From NCBI RefSeq assembly GCF_905220365.1, contig NC_061128.1, positions 2,480,001 through 2,544,000 of the forward strand: a stretch of 64,000 nt of DNA, in the 5' to 3' direction. Shown piece after piece: positions 15,541 to 29,400 of the stretch. Each line of letters opens with the position of its first letter. Position 1 is the first letter of the stretch. The DNA is from Vanessa cardui. Its lineage: Eukaryota; Arthropoda; Insecta; Lepidoptera; Nymphalidae. The position numbers and the translations under genes are program-made. The notes under the pieces were generated by a model. That model was not told the DNA's origin, made no database searches, and saw only the letters and a list, made by a program, of their open reading frames with translations.

Positions 15541-15726
15541 CTATGGTTTGAAGTCATGACCTTTAATCCAATTCAATGCCTTCTTCAGACTGCAGCTGAC
15601 GAATCGATTTCCGTCAAGCATTGGCAGAATGCCAAGTAAAGTGATCCCATTGTTGCCTTTAATTGGCAATCGGCCAGTGTTTTCTACATGAGATATAATT
15701 TTCACACCACAATATGATTGGTGCAC
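15541..15726 (-). other. Unclassified 61-codon open frame inside the presumed GOGAT intron
   Basis: The frame starts MHQSYCGVK and ends WIKGHDFKP before a stop. I do not recognise a family. It lacks clear flanking splice signals. It is more codon-like than most chance frames in the window, with few low-complexity residues, so it could be a transposon or pseudogene remnant. It does not resemble the next expected part of glutamate synthase. Confidence 0.15.
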
Positions 15727-16037
15727 TATGAGTATTGAGTTTTACATCAACTACATCCGTCAATTAGTACAATTTATTTTTGATTAGCTTTGATTTTGAT
15801 GCGAAACACGAACGAATTATCGCGTGAAATGAAAAACCTCAAGGCCTTTTATTCAAAATGTTTGTTTTACTACCCCATCAATAATCGATTAGTTTTTGCT
15901 AATATAATCGTTACGGTTTTAAGTGTTAATTTCAGTTTTATATGAAATTCAAGATCGTTAAAACATCTTTGTAAAAATGTTGCTGTAAATCGTCTTCATT
16001 TAATTTATCACAGTCGTATTTTATAACAATTACTTAC

Positions 16038-16168
16038 CTAAGCTGAGCGCAATAGTATTGATGCGGGATAGCAGTCAGTACTCCAGCGCCGTCTCCGGTA
16101 TCGTTGTCGCATGCGCACGCGCCTCGATGCTCCATACGTTTTGCAAGAGTTTCAGCATCGCGGACGAT
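16038..16168 (-). CDS. GOGAT: GOGAT exon B
   Basis: The acceptor is TTTTGTCTCTAG before ATCGTCCGCGATGC, and the donor is CTTAG followed by GTAAGTAATTG. At 131 bp it enters at phase 0 and leaves two bases of the next codon. The encoded residues include RMEHRGACAC and TGDGAGVLTAIP. Confidence 0.85.
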
Positions 16169-17479
16169 CTAGAGACAAAAGACGTTCGAAGGTGTTTCTT
16201 TACAGAGCCAAGTTACGCATGTATGTTTTTTAACAAAAATATATAAAAATAAAATGAGATAATAAATACGATAATACCAATGAACAGTTAAATGGTCATA
16301 TATATTCAAGATAAATAAACCGAAACTATTTCATAATGATTACGTGTTTTACTTTTTAACTAAGATAATAAAGAGTTTGAAATAGTCCAAATGACCAAAC
16401 GAAGGCTATTTTGGTTTGTAATCAATTTACAACAATTCCAATCCAAATGATATATCCCTGGATGTAAGAAGCAGACTGTGTCCATGTTATACGTCATCCA
16501 GGTTAAATATAACAAATATGAAATGTTATGACCACTTGTAATAATATTTCATTATCAGTATGTCGTCGCCACGACGCCACCAATGTTGTTATTTCAATGT
16601 CAAATACACATGCTAATAACATAACGTAGAACTAGACTCTAATTAGAATGTCGTACAAGAAAACTATATCTTTATAGGCAAATAAGTTGTCTTTGAATTT
16701 ATTAACAGTTGGAATAATATGATGTGTGTAGTAACTATAAGGTCTTATACCAAATGGTCTATAATATTGAGCACATGTCTACTGGTACTCCTAAAATATA
16801 ACTTATTGTATATTCTTCAATTTAGTTAATAAGGCCAAAAACATACAAAAATACATGTAGTAATAATCAGAAAATGATAATTAACTTATCCTTAATTATT
16901 TACATGTTTTAGAATTGGCATGATGCAATAATTTGCAAATTATGTCAACAGAGACAAATGAATGGATTAGTTTGACATAAATAATATATTATGGAATATC
17001 ATTTATTGCAGACCGATCACATAATTAGACAAAAACTAAATAATTCTTACAACACAAAATGAGTACAATACAATATTTCTTTGTGGTAGCTCATTATAAT
17101 ATGAAATAGTTCCTATTATCAGCATGATATGTGAAACTTTAATAACTAATTAAAGTATTCCTTGAATCTTGGTGTACTTAAAGTATTTGACCTTGACTTT
17201 GACCTTCGACAGATTAAAATGAAGGCTTTTAAGAAACTTTTACTAGGCTCATCAGAACAGAATAGATTCTATTCATTTCTAAGGGTGAGTCTTGATAAGC
17301 TCTTCTTTATGGAAATGTTTGTATACTTTAATGTCAATTTAGCATGATGTAACAAATAAAGTTACTTACTTTATGAGAACGTTTGCCATCAATAGCAACC
17401 ACAAAACCAACACCACATGCCTCGTGCTCGTTCTGGGGGTCGTACAAGCCTTGCTTGGGCGGCCCTTCCCACTCCATAC
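16038..17479 (-). CDS. GOGAT: Glutamate synthase (NADH-type, GOGAT), N-terminal part, two exons
   Basis: This enzyme makes glutamate from glutamine and 2-oxoglutarate. Exon A (17370-17479) encodes EWEGPPKQGLYDPQNEHEACGVGF then VVAIDGKRSHK. The Cys in ACGVGF is the family's N-terminal nucleophile of the class II glutaminase domain. Exon B (16038-16168) encodes IVRDAETLAKRMEHRGACAC then DNDTGDGAGVLTAIPHQYYC, matching the conserved HRGA and TGDGAG motifs. The 17369-16169 intron has GTAAGT and a TCTCTAG acceptor and joins at phase 0; exon B ends in AG before GTAAGTAATT. An in-frame ATG at 17475-17477 may be the start, or the true start may be in an upstream exon (GT precedes the ATG after a CAG acceptor). 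Roughly 80 residues are visible of a protein that is normally about 2000 aa. I found no later exons down to position 1, so either a very long intron follows or this is a remnant. Confidence 0.85.
16169..17369 (-). other. GOGAT intron
   Basis: This intron is bounded by GTAAGTAAC (donor, minus strand) and TCTCTAG. The content is AT-rich and no repeat was identified. The open frames in it are short and unsupported. Confidence 0.75.
17370..17479 (-). CDS. GOGAT: GOGAT exon A with catalytic Cys
   Basis: The acceptor is CTTCATCAG before GTATGGAGTGGG, and the donor is CTCATAAA followed by GTAAGTAAC. At 110 bp it has two bases completing an upstream codon and then 36 codons. It carries GLYDPQNEHEACGVGF, whose Cys is the predicted amidotransferase nucleophile. 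A plausible start ATG is its first full codon. Confidence 0.85.
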
Positions 17480-20160
17480 CTGATGAAGATCATTTATTAG
17501 AATTATTAACGACTAATATCTTATCACACGCTGGTTATCGCAGTAGGTTAATAAAAATATGCTATAGAATAGAAATTGATGGTAGGTTATGGTGGTGGTA
17601 CATGTCTATGTTTAAAGTTACATGACACAGTTATGAAGATATTTGTTTGTGTATTACTAAGTATTAAGTTAAAGCTACTTATAAACATTGTCACCTTGGC
17701 CTACAAACCATTGATATCAGAGTTCAAGACAGTTTTTAAAAGAATATGGGATCAACTTGACAACTTCTATAATTAATTTGTTTTAGGTAGTGTTCATTTT
17801 TGAGTTATTATGTCATAAAACTGAGATAATTTTGGTTGGTGTTAAAACAAAATTTCTTCTTCTTCTATTACAATGCAAATCCACTATATCTATTAATCAC
17901 CTGCTAGTATGAGAATTATTTATAAAGGTAGAAACTAAAAGCTTATTCTTTAATTACAAACAAATTAACGTATCCAATATGAAATAAATTTAGCAATTAT
18001 TTTATTATTGTTAATATAATTTCCTTAAAACCGTCCATTAACTTCATATAGCATTTAATTTTGATGTTAAATACAATATTTATACTATAGCTTTATCATA
18101 TAAATTATACATATTAAATGCGTAAGAGATTAAACAAAAACAAATGGATTTTACCTTAATATTCTGAAATTGGAAATTAAGGAAAAGCAAAGCTCCCAGG
18201 CTCGATAAGGTTTTTTTTATACTTTCAAAGGTATTTATTATAAATATATGTTGATTTTGTTTTTATTTATCTAGTAAATGAATACTTAAAAAACTACGCA
18301 GTTGTTATTGTAAAATAATACGTAACCGTCGCCTGGGAAATGCTCATCCGAGAGGGTACGAGATCAACTAGCTATGTGTAAAGGAATTTCTAATTATAAA
18401 TTTTTATTAATTTTTTAGCTATCGACAGTCGAAGATGAAGTTACCACGTATGCACTACACGTGGACTGTTCATTTGTCTGATCAGGGAGAAAGAAATTAT
18501 TGCAAACTGCACCGTACTGCGTATACTGTACCTCAAAGTGATTTCTATTGAAATATGAAACTGTGATGATCGTGTGTACCACCACTACGCAAAGTTCGTT
18601 ATTTAACGGGAAATATCTGAATTACAGTCAGAAGCACAATAGTTCAATTCAGTCAATTTAACCGAGATACTAAAAAGCCGGCGATTCGTAGTGACCCTTA
18701 GCAGTCGACTACAACAGCCGGTGGTACGCGATAGACTGAATTGAATGAGTCACTGAGTGAATGTTCCTTCCATTGAATAATTCTGTAGCAGTATGAGAAC
18801 GAAATAGAATGAACAAAAAAATCGTATGTGTTGCTATAGTATAAATTTATTTTGCCTTGACGATATTTTTTGCAATAAAAACACCAACATAATAATATTT
18901 TCAGATAAATCTGGTATTTTAACAACCGATTATAAATGATTATTATATATAAATTTTATAGCTTAGCAATTTTAATATTTAATTTTTTTTTGTTTAATAA
19001 TGTATGTAACATTAGGAACAATAATCATTCATTGATAATGTTTCAATTTACTGCATCAATAAACTTCAAAAATTTGGACCAATGAAATTAGGGTATTCAT
19101 AATGTTTGAAAAAGTACTTCAAAATCTTGACGTTCCCAAGAGGAAACCTCAAAAATATATTTCGACGATTTTGACGATTTCTTGCTATAAAATTAAATAA
19201 AGTTCTAAACCTTTTTTTTCGCAAAAACGCTATCAGTTTATTTTTATTTTGGTTGCGACATATTGATAAAAACATTATTTTTGTATATACGACTGGCTCT
19301 CATTCAACGCTAACAGCTATAAATATTTGATGTGAGTACTAATACTTGGTGAAGTGATTCTACAAATTCTAGCACTGTAACTCCAGAAAAGATGTCAAAG
19401 TGCCAGATGATATAGAAATTATAATCTTTGCCTGATGCCGTACCATGGTGTAAACTAATAATTATGAAGTAAAGTATAATAAAATAATAAAGCGCTTTTA
19501 TGATTTCAAATCAAAATATTTATGCATTTAATTTTTATCAATAGTCATCATTTATTTTCGCTATCGAAACAGATGACGAAATTTATAATCTTATTTAGAA
19601 AAATAATAGTTTATCATTATCTACGAGAAGTGCTTTCACTTTGATATCCTTTGCTCGCATTGATATCCTTTGATATTATATATTTATTATTGTTATTACA
19701 TGTATTACTTATTTATTCCGAAATCAAATGTTTTTTTTATTTTTTATTATGTAGACATTATGTCGTTATGTCCGTCAAATAACAAATAATAATATCTTGA
19801 ATGCCAGTCTTTATTGTAAGTTAAAATTTGTAGTGTGGCAACAACAAAAATCGCGTAGTGAGAATTTCATTCGCTTCAACAGTCAATGGACCAATCCCCA
19901 TCACTGTATATCAGTTAAACATTTTAGCGGCAAAGAGTAAAACGTTTTCAAAGTAGCGCGCTTAGAAATATTAACAAAACTGTTAAACTAAGAGTTTTAT
20001 AAAGCATTCGTTTTGGTTTTGAATATACCAAAAAGTTATTTTATTATAAAAAAGTATTTTGATCATTTTCAACAAAATAAATAATCTAAAATACTTTTTA
20101 CAAAAAATATTTGATTTTACGAAATCGGTTGTGTTTTTGGGTTTGTTTTGTGTCTGAAAA
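17480..20160. other. Divergent intergenic region between GOGAT and PDSS2
   Basis: Between the first recognised GOGAT exon (minus) and the PDSS2 start (plus) lies about 2.7 kb. A GC-richer stretch at 18300-18760 contains, on the minus strand, TTCAGTC-like initiator sequence near 18735 and could hold the GOGAT 5' exon and promoter. Closer to PDSS2, GGACCAATCC at about 19887 and TCAGTT at 19911 resemble a CCAAT box and an arthropod initiator on the plus strand. These are motif-level suggestions only. The rest is AT-rich with no repeat that I recognise. Confidence 0.35.
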
Positions 20161-20468
20161 ATGAGTTTGAGCCGATTAAGGAGTGTGGTCGGGTGCGACC
20201 TGGTGAAAGTTCGCCCTTCAAGTGCACTGGTTTCGAAATTGGCACCTTGTGCTGGGCGGGAAGTGAGCACAAGCAGCACGCGATGTGCTGTTGCACAACA
20301 AAACACAAAACCAGATTGGAACAGAGCAGTAAGCGAGGCCGAGAAGATCGTCGGTTACCCAACCTCCTTCCTCAGCCTCCGCTGGGTACTTAGCGATGAA
20401 ATAGCAAACGTTGCCTTACACCTACGAAAACTTGTTGGAAGTAATCATCCACTATTGAAAACAGCCAA
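20161..20468 (+). CDS. PDSS2: PDSS2 exon 1
   Basis: This exon carries the start ATG, a likely mitochondrial transit peptide and the conserved block from WNRAVSEAEKIVGYPTS to NHPLLKTAK. It ends ACAGCCAA before donor GTTAGTAGAC and leaves two bases of a Lys codon. An open frame continuing past the donor to 20517 is intronic. Confidence 0.9.
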
Positions 20469-23400
20469 GTTAGTAGACGTTCAAATTTTGTTGAGAAATG
20501 CGTTAAATGTTATTTGATTATGACTATTTTTTATTCAACCCGTTAAAGCTTAAGAATTATGCTTTTGAAAGTTATAGTTATAGTCCTATAAAGTTTTATG
20601 CTTCTAGAAAAATGCATGTCTCACTTGCCAGTACATCACGACTAGACTTTCTATCGTACCTCAAAGGCTCAAACTAGGTTTCGTTTCAAATAGGATTAGA
20701 ATTTTCCATTCACCTACTGCTATTAATTTACTTTATTTGGGGTTTCTTCATCTTTTGTACTACATTTTTTGTTTCTTAAAATTTAAATTATTTTTACCTT
20801 AATAATAAATAAAATATACCTATACAGGTCTACAAAACATATAAGGCATTTGTATAATATGAAAGATATTAATTTTTTAACAACGTATCCTATGAGTATG
20901 AATATTAACTATATTAAGTATACAAAACATTTTTATGTTAAATATAAAACGATTATCGATGTGTCTGGGTGTACCTCGGTCAAAAGTCGAATTAGATTTT
21001 ATAAGTATTGCAACGAATGGTATATTCACTTTCCTTAATTCAAGTTCAAAAAATTGGCGCCCAAACAGTAGCATAGTAAAAGCTTTTTATTTTTAATTTC
21101 AAAACAAAAATATGCATTCGATTTTCAAATGTATTACCTACTTGAGATTTGCAAATATTTGATTAGTTTTTCGTTGTTGATCATGTTAGCGTTCATTTAG
21201 TAGCTTCCGATTGTTGATTTTAATTTGATTAGTTACCAGTTTTTTATCTCTTAGAAAGTGTTACATATGTTACTTTCCTTTGTTTTTTCTCTAACTATCA
21301 ATGTTCAAAGTAGGAACAATTACGATATATATAATCTGTTAAAATATGAATTTCTACCTGAAGATTAAAAATTGACCGAATACGCCCTAGCCGAGTAGTA
21401 ACTAAATATACGTTGCAAATTATTGAACGCCAACAAGTGCACTAGTCTTATATTTCAATAGGTTTTTATAAAATAATAAATAATAATAGTTTAGAATTTC
21501 AGGGATTATGCAAAGTCTTGTCTGTTAATTATGCATAACGTAATCCTACTTATACAGTACTTTACAATTCTTTTAACGCCATTGCGTGCTACCGCAAACA
21601 TTTAATCGACTACTTTGTGTTTATATTGAGACAAAACAAGAAACGTCGTATCGATATTTGAATAAATCGATAATGTTGTTGGATGTATTTTTATATTATT
21701 ACTCATTTTACTATAAAATAACATATGTATTTTACCTTCCTTGAGTTATGAGGAAGATTCGTTTAGTTTTTTTTTTATTTATATAGTAATTATTGTATCT
21801 GATATGCCTTTGTTGTCTGATCGATGTAATATCCTTATAATGGATATAATTTGCTGGTACTGAATAGCTGGTGTATTATTTGCTTCAAGCGTTAAGAATT
21901 TTACAGACATATTCTACAACACCAATAAGTCGCGTGTTGGCCACAAAGAAATACATTTTCTTTCGTTGTAAACCTAACGAAATATATCATTACATTTAAA
22001 ACTTTTTTTTTTTTATTGAGCGCGAATATTTTTTTCATAGGAATCTTCTTTACAATGGAAAGAACAATATGCAAGCTTGGGGACTCATCGTGTTACTCGT
22101 GTCGAAGGCTGCCGGCCACAGCCCTGAAATACCGGATATGGAACAAGACAAAGCGGCCGGGGTTCTACATAGGTACACTTACCTTTAGCTTGAAGTGTAA
22201 AAGTGTAACTTGTACATCATTTAATAAATAAATAATGATGATGAACCTACAGTATCGTACGTTGCCGTAAAAATTAATGGTTATTTTATGGAAAACTTTC
22301 ATCTGACCGAACAAGAAAGAAACTCTTTGATTACGTAGTTCCGCCGTTTGTAAAAAATCATAATTCGAACATTCGAATTAATTAATATAGAGACTGAATT
22401 TCCAACTTTCAAGATTTAATAATACCTACCTATATATTTATAGTCGAAATGGCCCAGTGGTTAGAACGCGTGCATCTTAACCGATGATTGCGGGTTCAAA
22501 CCCAGGCAAGCACCGCTGATTCATGTGCTTAATTTGTCTTTATAATTCATCTCGTACTCGGCGGTGAAGGAAAACATCGTTGCATGTGACAAATTTCATA
22601 GAAATTCTTCCACATGTGTATTCCACCAACCCGCATTGGAACAGCGCGGTGGAATATGTTCCAAACCTTCTCCTCTAAGGGAATTTACAGGCTGTTGTTG
22701 TTATTTATGATAATAATTCTGTGCAGTCAACGTGCGCTGGCTGAAGTCGCTGAAATGATCCGCACGTCTCATCTCGTGCACAAGGGTCTCGTCAATATGA
22801 ACGTTAGACAAGTGCTGGCGGGCGAGCCGGACGACATGTTATTTGGGAACAAGATCGCCTTGCTCAGTGGGGACTACCTCCTCGCCAATTCCTGCACAGA
22901 ACTAGCGAACCTCAGGTACCTTAAACTTTTCAGATCATTGTTCAATCTCAGAACAAGGCTTACGTCAATGTGGTTACGAAAGTAGACCAAGAGGTCAGAA
23001 TTAAACGTGCGACTTATTCATATTACATTATGAATATTTTTCAAAGCATTAGGATGACACTATATAAATATGTAAATGTCTCTAATGATTATTAATATAC
23101 AAAATATTACGAAACTTAAGTAATAAATCGTAATATTTGAAACTAAATAATGATTTCCTTAGATAACATAATATTAAGATTACGTAATCTTAGGAACACA
23201 TTGTGCTTTAGCAAATGAAAAAGTAAATAATAGTCTTAATATTGAAAGAAAATTATTCTAATCTTTAATATAATTAAACATTTTTTTATTGACAATTGCT
23301 TTTGATGTATACAATAAATGCCCCCAAAAATAAATTTTCACACCTTGAGCAATGGGTAAGACCAGTGAGAACGTCTTTACGTGGGAAGTCCATGTCCAGT

Positions 23401-26400
23401 ATATAGAGTTACCTTTACAATATTTCTTGAATACATACATAAGTAAGTACATAAATCGTGTCTCGTGCAAAGATAGTATGGGTCACTTCGTTCCGCATTC
23501 TTCGGATCATTTGATAACCCTTCGTGCCGTGAGAATTAATTAAGTATTTTTGTTTATATTTAACATAAGAAAACAGACGGACAAATCTGCTATCTGATGG
23601 CGAGATGCCAACATAATTAATGGATAGTCATTAAAAAATAAAATTTTACATTTAAATAGAAACATGGAAAGCTTTCCCTCGTGTTAATAATAAATTAAAT
23701 AACACAGGGGGCTCCCCTTACCCTTACCTCGGAACGTCAGCAAAACAAATATATTAGTGGTTTTGGAAAGCAAAACTTGGACCAAGAAATAATGGTCGTA
23801 CATCCTTCATTATTTTACATTCGTTTTATAGGTCGATATTACACTCAATATATCAAACGGGTAAATATCGTATGACAAAAAAAAAACCTACAAAGATTAT
23901 GGTTAATTTTGCAACAAAGTCAATGAAAAGAATCACTATCGAGTTGCAAGTTTGGGATGAGCCAATAAAATCATTGTTCTAAATCTATTATAATTTAAGA
24001 GTGGTGTCATGATTTAAAAAAATGGCAGGCCTTGGACTGGATTGTCTATTTCACGATCTGAAAATGTCATTAGAAAGCACAGGACTGGTCGCAGTGGCGC
24101 CTTATTGTCAGCAGTATGATGGGTAGATTAATGAACTGATTTACATACATAGCAACTGCTTTGGTTCTAAAACGGTTTTCAAGTACTAAAACTAAGTGCA
24201 GTATATAATAAGTTTTGCTACCAGCCAATACCGCTAACCATCCAAACGTATGGGCAGAAACAATCTCGGGCCAACATCGGATGACCGATTTAACCATCTG
24301 CCTTTCAAGTATCAATAAAACCTTTCACTTTCTCGAAGAAGTATTTTAAATACCTTTAAAGGTACTCGTGTGTCTCAAAAATATTTATAGTGTGAACAAT
24401 TTAATTTATTAATTGTGTTCACATATTAATATTAAATCTTATTTTGCATGAATTATTTACCATTCATTACACTTGTCCCAACGCTTTAAGCGTACAAAAC
24501 GTAACAACAAGTGAAAGCTATCTGCATGACTACCTCTTCATACACATCATGTAACATCCGCGTGCTCTTTAATTTAGCAGTGTAGTCACGGTTACATGTT
24601 CAATATTTATAACCTGTGTTATACCGATTGGGGTATTCCGTTGATATTTTATTGACATGGACTCAACGCATGCTATGCTGTGAGAACAAACGACAAAGTC
24701 AGAGCGTTTATTATTGAAGAGTTTTACTTGTTTATTGATTTTCAAATATATCACCGGTTCGCAAACAAATATCAGGAGAACCACCAAAAGAACCACACTA
24801 CTAATTACTATATACTATAGAAAAATATAGAACACAATTTTGAGTTATAATCATCAATATTTTTTATTTACAACAGCCTGGAAAAATTCTAACTCCGCTG
24901 AAGATGACCGAGGGTCAAGCTTACAAAATAACTTTGTTGTACTATTTTCGTTTGGAGAAATACGGATTTTTATTTATTTTAATTACTTATTTTCAGTTGC
25001 TGATTCTTTACCAATTGGTTTTCTTTTTGAGGTTTAGTTTACAGCGTTCGCGGTCACGGAGTCTACCCGTGACCACGAACGCTGCAAAGTGCTCGAAACG
25101 TCGGGATGCCAAAAATAATTAATATACGCGATTCAAATCCGTTATAACTAGTTTTATTTCAATGTGTAATCGCGAAAATTTAAGACAACATTATGTTCTC
25201 CCAGTTTAATCTGTGCGTCTATTGTTGTAATAATATGATTTTTGTTACCTTATACCGAGTACGTTCTTACATGATGTTTGAAACAGTTCTAGAAATTTTC
25301 AAGATAAAAATCAAAATAAAATGATAGTTACTAAAATTACGAGTGTTGCCTCAAAGTATAAATAATTATTTGAAACATCTTACTTAATTATGCTTTTAGA
25401 TTGCTTAATTTGTAATTCACTACCAAAATAATTGTACACGTTCCGAGATAATACGAGAGATTTTCTTATAATTTTATAGACGTAATTACGTTTATGAATC
25501 ATAATTATTTCATGAATACCGAACTATCAATTATTGTGGTGTGTCAATGACGGTAAGGTACTTTACACGCGAATGTAACGGAGTCTGAAGTGTACCGGCT
25601 TGAGGTATAAGGTCAATAGGTAAATAGTGATAGAACGATCACACTGCTTGGGATAATTGGCCAGCCTTCAACTTACACTTTTTCACATTCGAAAATTCGA
25701 ATGTGGCAATGAGAATTGCCACATTCGAATATAAAGTGAAGTACCGGACCTTTTATTTTAAGGAGATTATTCTGACTACATTCGAGTTCGGTTTTTCCCC
25801 TCAATCCTTAGTATGATTTGATTTATAAATACAAAAGAAGCACGTGAAAACTTATTGGCTTGTGGTCTGACTGTGACCGCATTTTTTATATGATCCACGT
25901 ATTCTATGTCACTGGGCTATATCGGCCTTTAAATTTAATAGAATACAAATTTTACTATTATATTAGAAAACAATATAGTATTCGAATTGGCAACAAAATT
26001 TAACAGTTACCTGAAAGCACGTTTCTATGCAAGTTACAAAGATAAACGTAACTTTGTGAGGGGAATATCTTGGCAAGATAATCCATTCTGAAACTAAGTT
26101 CACTGCAGGTTGTTTGCAAAACTTGTTGAAACATATCTTTTTTATTTTAGATTAGTTGTTTAACTGTAAAAGAAGTACTTATTTATTTCCTCTTTATTTT
26201 TATATTTCCTGTTGATTTCGTTTCTCAACGTATTTTATAAAATGATGATGAACTTGGTGATAGAAGTTTATAGTACACATTGATATGAATAGGTAACTAT
26301 TCAAATAGCAGAAGATATTTAAGGTAGAAAGTTAGTTTCATCGTTCACACAAAGAACTAGTGTTGAGTCGATGATGTTTAAATTTTTATATAGCTATCTC

Positions 26401-29400
26401 GATTAAGGATCGTTTTCATTAACGATCCTTTAAGGGAACTCAGAAGTTTGACATTGTATATGTTTTTATTCAAAAGTTTTAGTCTACTAAAAACCTTATC
26501 TTCATTATGACTTGCTTATTTCAAATTTAGAACGTTGTGTTTTTTCCTGTTCACATGTGATGTTATGGTCCGGTCGTGGTGTATCCATTCCAGTATAATT
26601 CCACAACCGCTATTATCTTTTATCTCATGTGATGACTCATTACTCATATTTTCGTTACACACATTAGTCATATCATCAAAATTTCCCCCTATTTAACCTG
26701 TAAATCTTCCATGTCTAGCATTGAGATCTCTTTTATTTAAGGAGTATTATTTTATACAGCATGTACAAAAAAGATGAGGTAAATCATAAAGTATGTAAAA
26801 GGGCTTTATTATTTGGTTCGTATCAAAATGTGTTTTATAATTATAACAAATGTATCATTTGCTTTGCAATTTTTCTCGTGACGTTTTCCTTCTGTAATCT
26901 CAACAAGTCCTAGGCATACGGTGCACTATGAGTATTGCTGTAACGGCATTTACGCGCAGTACGAGTAGGTCTAGAGGTCAATGTTTTGTGGACACAATAT
27001 GTTAGGGGCCGTTTTATTTCGATACAAGATGACTCTTAGTATGTGTAAATAATTTGTAAACGGAACATTATCTGTGACCTCATACAATTTAGGATTGATT
27101 CTCATTTATTTCGATAGAAGTATAAATTTCACTTATTGCATAATTCATATTTAGTTCCTGTTTGCTCATCTTAATTAAAACGTAGCGTGATGTAGACACG
27201 CCATATATGGACAACTTGCGATTATAAACAAAGTTAAAATTAAGTTGTTTAAAAAGTATATAATATTTTGTGAATTCCCGTCTGCACGCGTACCATGGAC
27301 CATGCTCATGTATTATTTTAATAGCAAATATTTCAACTTAGAGCTGATGCATTCATTTTGAAGATTGTATCAGCAATTCAGTAGTCAAACATCTTGAACC
27401 TCATGTTTGGCGGCGCTTTGACTTTGACTATTATCGTATTCTAGCGGTGCTAGTACTACGAGTGAAAGTAACCGTTTGATAGCCGATCTAGATCTAATAA
27501 TAATATCAAAAATCCATGTCTACCCAAACTATACGAATAATAGCCCAATCATATGGTTCGGTGTGAAATACGGCCATGAGAGCTTCATTTTACAACATCA
27601 GCGGCGACATTTACTATGAAGTTAGGAAATCGGTTGCCAAACGAGGTATAGCAATACTGTTGAGCACTTTGAATTGCAGACTAAATAAATTAAAAGACTT
27701 GGAGATTATTTCTAAGCAATATCTTTTTTAATTTTATTTAATCTGTACAATTGCTAAAAAAAAAACAAAACAGACAATCAACCGTTGAAACAGTTGTAAG
27801 TATCAATCGCAAGTATTTACTAACACATTCTAATAAGAGTAGCAGAGCAAAAATTCTCATTAATTAGGAAAACTTAAGGTTTAACTCATTTCGTACCGGA
27901 TGTGCACTGTTATTGTAAAAGAAAAATCGTCCTCTTTCACATATCACAAGTTTGGTATGGCCCGAGACCGGTCTACAAACCAGTTACTTTCGCGTCCACG
28001 CCCGCTAAGTTAAATTTACTTAACCGAAAGAATTTTTTAATAGTTCCAGTAACCGTATTGCAGGTGTAGGTAGGTAGTGCTAATTTATGATAACGGATAA
28101 CAAATATACTGTACAATTTATTCGTATTGTTATTGTATCAAAGATAATTGGCAATTTCGGTGTTCTTATTTCATTTTCTTCTCTTATTTGCAATATAAAA
28201 TTACCGACTATTTCAGTGAAAAGCCAACATCGTAACATTTACGATATGGTAGAACGATTATTGTATGAGTTTTTCAGAATCTGTTTCTGTCTTTTTAATA
28301 TCTAAAAAAGTGTGAGCTCATCTCCGTAACTAATTATCTATATCAATATTAGAAATGTGAAAGTAACTCTGTCGGTCAGTCTGTCTGTCTGTAGCTCTTT
28401 CACGACCAAACCGCTGAATCAAATTCGATGAAATTTTGTGTGCAGCAAACTTAAACTCAAAGAAAGGACATAGGCTACATATTTGCCTGACACATGACAA
28501 TCAACACTCTAAAATGCGAGCAAAGCCGCGGGCGAATACTAGTTTTCACTGAATTTATATAATAGAACTATTTTAATTCAGAGTGCTATTAATTGTATTT
28601 ATATCATATAATTTTCTTTATGATTAAATTGTCGAAGCGGATCGCTAGTATGACATATTCTTCATTAATATAAGCTGATTCGAATTATGTCTTTATTATA
28701 ATGTTAGTGGATAGTTTTTATTAAATAAAAAAGAAACATTTTAATAAGCTATCTATACACTTTATACTACAATTGCACCAATATGATGACGTTTAATTTG
28801 TTTCGAATCTCATAAAATCACGAAAAATTGTGGTTGAATGTGTATAGTTTTATTCTTCTAAAATGTAAAATAATTTTTAATTGTTGTAGTACACTAGTAT
28901 AACATACTATTATAGTATTGATATTTAATTAAAACTGAATAACAATGATCATAATCAAACGTTTGATTCTAATAAAACTAAAAATTTATTGGTTAGAGAA
29001 AATGAAAAATAGAGAGTAAAGTGGTTTTCAACACCTTTTTTAATTAAATAGGATATGTGTGTCATGCGTGTTGATGTTTCTTTTACAGCAACTTGTTTTA
29101 ATCGTAAACATTTTCTTTTTTGTTTATATAAATCAAATAACCGGTTTGATTTGGTTATTATAAAACTGTTATATTGATATCGACTATTCGACTAAATCTT
29201 ATATCACAATCGTTCCGAATATTATGGAATTAACTTGATAACTTATATATCATAACAAATTTAAAATGCTGTCATTTGTTAACTTTGATCAGACTACTTG
29301 TTTCTACAACAGGTAATTACAAATTTACATTTCAAGCAATCGCCTAATATTGACAATGAATTATTAATCTCATATAATTATACCTACAAAACTCAAAGTA

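Noticed and set aside
19983..20393. Antisense and shifted frames over PDSS2 exon 1
   Set aside because: They are shadows of the conserved PDSS2 coding frame (WNRAVSEAEKIVGYPTS).
22442..22515. tRNA gene
   Set aside because: A and B boxes are present but the sequence is the head of a longer SINE, followed by a family body and tail, without a paired acceptor stem.
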